Source: Massilia agri
GTDB taxonomy: Bacteria > Pseudomonadota > Gammaproteobacteria > Burkholderiales > Burkholderiaceae_D
Assembly (NCBI RefSeq): GCF_024753255.1
Contig: NZ_JANUHA010000001.1
Location: 248,001-312,000, forward strand
Reading direction: 5' to 3'
DNA: 64,000 nt
Shown: one piece after another, positions 59,959-64,000 of the stretch
Layout: every line of letters begins with the position of its first letter
Numbering within the stretch: position 1 is the stretch's first letter
Translations under genes and position numbers: made by a program
The notes under the pieces: generated by a model
The model's input: only the letters and a program-made list of their open reading frames with translations
Told to the model about the DNA's origin: nothing
The model's database searches: none

Positions 59959-60028
59959 TGTCATATGGTGGGTGGGGTAACCCCGGGCCAATGCCCGGGG
60001 CTACAAACGCCCACCGTGCAAACCGCGG

Positions 60029-63000
60029 TCAGCGGATCATCGACTCCCACACCTTCTGCAGGCGCTTCGCCGACACCGGCATCGGCGTCCTCAGCTCCTG
60101 CGCGAACAGCGACACGCGCAGCTCTTCCAGCATCCAGCGGAAGTCAAGCATGCGCGGATCGTTGTTCTTGCCCGCCTGGTTCTTCAGCGTGCGCTGGAAC
60201 TGGCTGGCCGCGTTCTGCCATTCCGCCATCAGCTGGGCGTCGCGCGAAGGATTGCCGCGCAGCTTCTCGAGACGCACATTGATCGCCTTCAGGTAGCGCG
60301 GGAAGTGCGACAGCTGGCTGTACTCGTTGTCCGCGATGAAGCGTTTGTGGATCAGCCCCTGCAGCTGCGACTGGATGTCCGCCTGCACCGCCGGCGGCAG
60401 GCTCTGGATGCGCTTGGGCATGCCGTGGAACTCGGACAGGATGGAACCCACCAGGCGCGCGATCTCGTTGATCAGGAGGCCGATGCGCCCCTTGCCCTCG
60501 TCCTTGCGCTTGTTGAACTCCCCGGAATTGATCGGCAGCGGATCCTGCAGGCAGGCGATGTCGATCGCCTTGGCGATGATCTGGTCGCGCAGGTCTTCCT
60601 GCGTGCCCACGCTCATGAACTGCATGCCCATGCCCTGCAGGCCCGGGATGTTTTTCTCCGCGAACTTGAGCTGGTCCTTCAGCTGGAGCGCGAACAGGCG
60701 GCGCAGGCCGACGCGGTGGGTGCGCGCCGCCACGTTCGGGTCGTCGAACACTTCCAGGTCGCAGTGCGTGCCCTTGTCGGCCAGGGCCGGGAAGCCGATC
60801 AGGGTCAGCTTGCCCTGGGTGATCTCCAGCAGCTCCGGCAGCTCGCCGAAGCTCCAGGTAGTGAGGCCCGTATGCTGGATCGCGCCAGCCGCAGGTGCGG
60901 GGGCTGCGGCTTGCGCAGCCGGCTTCGTTACCGGCGCATTGCCCTTGCCCTTGGCAGGCGCAGGCGGCGCCGCCGGCGCGGCAGCCTGCAGCTTCGCAGG
61001 CGCGGCCGTCGGCGTCGCTTCCGCCATCTTCTGGAAGCTCTGGCGCGCCTGCCCGCCCAGCTCCGCCTGCAGCGTTGCCAGGTTGCGGCCCATGTCGAGC
61101 TGGCGTCCGTGCTCGTCGATCACCTTGAAGTTCATGAACAGGTGGGCCGGCAGGGTCTCGAGCTTGAAGTCGGTCGTGAGCACGCGCGCGCTGGTGTGCA
61201 TGTGGATGTCGGCGATCAGGGCGTCGATCAGGTCGCCGCGCCCGAAGCGCAGCGGGTCCTGGTGGCGCTCGAAGAACTTCGCCGCGTAGTCCGGCAGCGG
61301 CACGCAGTGGCGGCGCAGCTTCTGCGGCAGGGATTTCAGCAGCAGGTGCACCTTTTCCTTCAGCATGCCCGGCACCAGCCAGGCCGCGCGCTCTTGCGGA
61401 ATCTGGTTCAGTGCGAACAGCGGCACGGCGAGGGTCACCCCATCGCGCGGGCTGCCCGGCTCGAAGTGGTACGTCAGCCCCATCTCGATGCCGGTGACGT
61501 TCATCGTCTTCGGGAACAGTTCCGTGGTGACGCCGGCCGCCTCGTGGCGCATCAGCTCTTCGCGGTTCAGGAACAGCAGCTTCGGGTTGTCGCGCGAGGC
61601 GTCCTTGTACCACTTCTCGAAACCGGCGCCGTTGACGACCGTGTGCGGGATCTCCTTGTCGTAGAAGGCCGCGATCAGCTGCTCGTCCACCAGCACGTCC
61701 AGGCGACGCGACTTGTGCTCGAGGTTCTCGATCTCGCGCACCAGCTTGTGGTTGTGCGCGAAGAAAGGCGCACGGGTCTCGTAGTCGCCGGCGACCAGGG
61801 CGTCGCGGATCAGGATCTCGCGCGCCTCGACCGGGTTGTGCAGGCTGTAGTTGATGCGGCGGTTGCTGTAGACGACGATGCCGTACAGCGTCGCGCGCTC
61901 CAGCGCCGTGACTTGCGCCTGGCGCTTTTCCCAGCGCGGCTCGCCCCAGGATTTCCTCAAGAGGTGTCCGCCGATCTTCTCCACCCACTCCGGCTGGATC
62001 TGCGCGATGGTGCGCGCATACAGGCGCGTGGTCTCGACCAGTTCGGCCGCCATCACCCAGCGTCCCGGCTTCTTGGCGAGGTAGGAACCCGGCCAGATGT
62101 GGAACTTGATGCCGCGCGCGCCCAGGAAGACCGGCTCGTCCTCGGCCTTGAAGCCGATATTGCCGAGCAGGCCGGTGAGCAGCGCCATGTGCAGCTGCTC
62201 GTAGGTCGCGGGCGCGGCGTTCAGGCGCCAGCCCTGCTCGCGCGCCACCGTCAGCAGTTGCGAATGCACGTCGCGCCACTCGCGCAGGCGCAGCTGCGAA
62301 AGGAAGTTGGCGCGGCAGTTTTCCTGCAGCTGGCGGTTGCTCTTCTTGTGGGCAATCGCGTCTTCGAACCAGGCCCAGATCTTGAGGTAGCTGAGGAATT
62401 CCGATTTCTCGTCCGCGAACTTCTTGTGCTTCTCGTCAGCCTGCTGCTGGTACTCGATCGGCCGGTCGCGCGGATCCTGGGTCGACAGGGCCGACGCCAC
62501 GATCAGCATCTCGGTCAGGCAGTCGTTGTCGACCGCGGCCAGGATCATGCGCCCCACGCGCGGGTCGAGCGGCAGCTTCGCGAGCTTCCTGCCCAGCGGC
62601 GTGAGCGCGTTGCCGTCGTCGACCGCGCCGACTTCCTGCAGCAGCTGGTAGCCGTCGGCGATCGCGCGGCCCTGGGGCGGCTCGATGAAGGGGAAGGTCT
62701 CGACGTCGGTCAGGTGCAGCGACTTCATGCGCAGGATGACCGAGGCCAGCGAGGAACGCAGGATCTCCGGGTCCGCGAACTTCGGACGCTTGTTGAAATC
62801 GTCTTCCTCGAAGAGACGGATGCAGACGCCGTCGGCCACGCGGCCGCAACGGCCGGCGCGCTGGTTCGCCGAGGACTGCGCCACCGGCTCGATCTGCAGC
62901 TGCTCGACCTTGTTGCGGAAACTGTAGCGTTTGACGCGTGCGAGGCCCGTGTCGACCACGTAGCGGATGCCCGGCACCGTCAGCGAGGTCTCGGCCACGT

Positions 63001-64000
63001 TGGTCGCCAGCACGATGCGGCGCGCATTGGTGGTCTTGAAGACGCGGTCCTGTTCTTCCACCGACAGGCGGGCGAACAGGGGCAGGATGTCCACGTGCGG
63101 CGGATGGTGCTTGCGCAGCGCCTCGGCGCAATCGCGGATCTCGCGCTCGCCCGGCAGGAAGACCAGCACGTCGCCCTGGCCGATGCGGCACAGCTCATCG
63201 ACGGCGTCGACCACCGCGTCCATCAGGTCGCGCTTGTCGCGCGCGACCTGGGCCTTGGGAGCAGGTTCGCCCGGCTTCGGCTGGATGGTGACCGGGTCCT
63301 TGTCCACCGGACGGTAGCGCACCTCGACCTTGTACAGGCGGCCCGAGACCTCGATCACCGGCGCCGGCTTCTCGTTCGTGCCGAAATGGCGCGCGAAGCG
63401 CTCGGCGTCGATGGTCGCCGAGGTGATGATGACCTTCAGGTCCGGACGGCGCGGCAGCAGCTGCTTCAGGTAGCCGAGCAGGAAGTCGATGTTCAGGCTG
63501 CGCTCGTGCGCCTCGTCGATGATGATGGTGTCGTAGCCGCGCAGCAGCGGATCGGTCTGCGTTTCGGCCAGCAGGATACCGTCGGTCATCAGCTTGACCG
63601 AGGCGCCCTTCTGCAGGGTGTCGTTGAAGCGCACCTTGAAGCCCACGTGCTCGCCCAGCGGCGAGCCCAATTCCTGGGCGATGCGCTTGGCGGTCGACGA
63701 GGCCGCGATACGGCGCGGCTGGGTGTGGCCGATCAGGCCAGCCTGCCCGCGGCCGAGCTCCAGGCAGATCTTCGGCAGCTGGGTGGTTTTACCGGAACCC
63801 GTTTCGCCCGAGACGATGACGACCTGGTTCTCCGCAATCGCCTTCGCGATCTCGGCGCGGCGGCTTGAAACCGGCAGGTCTTCCGGGAAGGTGATGGCCG
63901 GGAGCGGGTTGCGGAAGGGCGGGGTCCGGCCATCCGGGGTCCGGCTATCCGGGGTCCGGCCATCCGGGGTCCTCGGCTCGTCGCGCGGCGGGCGTTCGCC
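60029..64000 (-). CDS. hrpA: ATP-dependent RNA helicase HrpA (5' end outside window)
   Basis: A DEAH-box helicase. The part in the window is 1323 codons plus a stop. Walker A GETGSGKTT, DEAH in DEAHERSLNIDF, VFLPGEREIRDC and the later QRAGRCGRVADG motif VI are present, followed by the HA2/OB domains and the long HrpA C-terminal DUF3418. A Pro/Ala-rich linker (about 290-325 residues from the C-terminus) interrupts it. Before Walker A a charged region contains three 15-bp tandem repeats encoding RTPDG/S. The true start is beyond the right edge. Confidence 0.93.
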   Translation of the reverse strand, partial: GERPPRDEPRTPDGRTPDSRTPDGRTPPFRNPLPAITFPEDLPVSSRRAEIAKAIAENQVVIVSGETGSGKTTQLPKICLELGRGQAGLIGHTQPRRIAASSTAKRIAQELGSPLGEHVGFKVRFNDTLQKGASVKLMTDGILLAETQTDPLLRGYDTIIIDEAHERSLNIDFLLGYLKQLLPRRPDLKVIITSATIDAERFARHFGTNEKPAPVIEVSGRLYKVEVRYRPVDKDPVTIQPKPGEPAPKAQVARDKRDLMDAVVDAVDELCRIGQGDVLVFLPGEREIRDCAEALRKHHPPHVDILPLFARLSVEEQDRVFKTTNARRIVLATNVAETSLTVPGIRYVVDTGLARVKRYSFRNKVEQLQIEPVAQSSANQRAGRCGRVADGVCIRLFEEDDFNKRPKFADPEILRSSLASVILRMKSLHLTDVETFPFIEPPQGRAIADGYQLLQEVGAVDDGNALTPLGRKLAKLPLDPRVGRMILAAVDNDCLTEMLIVASALSTQDPRDRPIEYQQQADEKHKKFADEKSEFLSYLKIWAWFEDAIAHKKSNRQLQENCRANFLSQLRLREWRDVHSQLLTVAREQGWRLNAAPATYEQLHMALLTGLLGNIGFKAEDEPVFLGARGIKFHIWPGSYLAKKPGRWVMAAELVETTRLYARTIAQIQPEWVEKIGGHLLRKSWGEPRWEKRQAQVTALERATLYGIVVYSNRRINYSLHNPVEAREILIRDALVAGDYETRAPFFAHNHKLVREIENLEHKSRRLDVLVDEQLIAAFYDKEIPHTVVNGAGFEKWYKDASRDNPKLLFLNREELMRHEAAGVTTELFPKTMNVTGIEMGLTYHFEPGSPRDGVTLAVPLFALNQIPQERAAWLVPGMLKEKVHLLLKSLPQKLRRHCVPLPDYAAKFFERHQDPLRFGRGDLIDALIADIHMHTSARVLTTDFKLETLPAHLFMNFKVIDEHGRQLDMGRNLATLQAELGGQARQSFQKMAEATPTAAPAKLQAAAPAAPPAPAKGKGNAPVTKPAAQAAAPAPAAGAIQHTGLTTWSFGELPELLEITQGKLTLIGFPALADKGTHCDLEVFDDPNVAARTHRVGLRRLFALQLKDQLKFAEKNIPGLQGMGMQFMSVGTQEDLRDQIIAKAIDIACLQDPLPINSGEFNKRKDEGKGRIGLLINEIARLVGSILSEFHGMPKRIQSLPPAVQADIQSQLQGLIHKRFIADNEYSQLSHFPRYLKAINVRLEKLRGNPSRDAQLMAEWQNAASQFQRTLKNQAGKNNDPRMLDFRWMLEELRVSLFAQELRTPMPVSAKRLQKVWESMIR

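Noticed and set aside
59959..60028. Terminator between the PRC-barrel gene and hrpA
   Set aside because: A strong CCCCGGGC/GCCCGGGG hairpin is present but no T-run follows on either strand, so it is not listed as a terminator.

Overview
The window is high-GC DNA with dense gene packing, TonB-dependent receptors, an ImuA/ImuB SOS cassette, a HrpA helicase, ArfB, and paired 37-nt REP palindromes between genes. It looks like the chromosome of a betaproteobacterium of the Burkholderiales, probably Oxalobacteraceae and Massilia-like. That placement comes from protein recognition and gene style, not from a search. I saw no rRNA, tRNA, phage, plasmid, insertion sequence or CRISPR array.

Layout. 0-5.6 kb: a branched-chain amino-acid-type ABC binding protein, a TonB-dependent receptor, and a divergent LytS/LytTR two-component pair followed by a small secreted protein whose only well-placed start is ATC. 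5.9-9.6 kb: an HtrA/Do protease in one operon with an OmpR-type regulator and its kinase. 9.7-10.5 kb: a REP pair and an Hsp20 gene with a ROSE-like RNA thermometer. 10.5-18.1 kb: an Asp/Glu racemase, a metallophosphoesterase, a CBM9-like/DUF5916 protein, a PAS-GGDEF-EAL protein and arfB. The 3' end of arfB has been duplicated together with a palindromic element. 18.5-28.6 kb: a GNAT enzyme, a lone receiver protein, a GntP permease, imuA-imuB under a textbook LexA box, a sodium/proton antiporter next to a HepT-like protein that has lost its RNase motif, a DUF4126 protein, an endonuclease/exonuclease/phosphatase protein and a methyltransferase. 28.6-33 kb: small secreted and hypothetical proteins, a 120-bp palindrome and a BCCT transporter. 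33-38.2 kb: an operon of DUF2760 and two different Hsp70 proteins. 38.2-41.3 kb: an MFS exporter with a divergent LysR gene, and a TetR gene next to a 36-residue peptide gene, both with the same palindromic operator.

The best functional story is 41.3-57.8 kb, a complete-looking N-acetylgalactosamine (GalNAc) catabolic island built as two divergent transcription units. The leftward arm makes a GH31 enzyme with carbohydrate-binding modules, a Tat-exported GH109-type alpha-N-acetylgalactosaminidase, a DUF3472 lectin-like protein and a TonB-dependent receptor. These would release and import GalNAc glycans. The rightward arm makes AgaS, a ROK kinase (AgaK), a GatZ/KbaZ-type aldolase subunit, the DeoR-type regulator AgaR, the AgaA deacetylase and a sugar MFS permease with an unusual periplasmic insertion. 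The divergent intergenic region carries three near-identical 16-bp tandem CTTTCG operators, one across the agaS promoter and one abutting the agaS start codon. No tagatose-6-phosphate kinase or catalytic KbaY/GatY subunit is present here.

57.9-64 kb: a Tat-type SDR oxidoreductase, a tiny protein, a PRC-barrel protein with a Gly/Ser/Met tail, and the HrpA helicase, which runs off the right edge.
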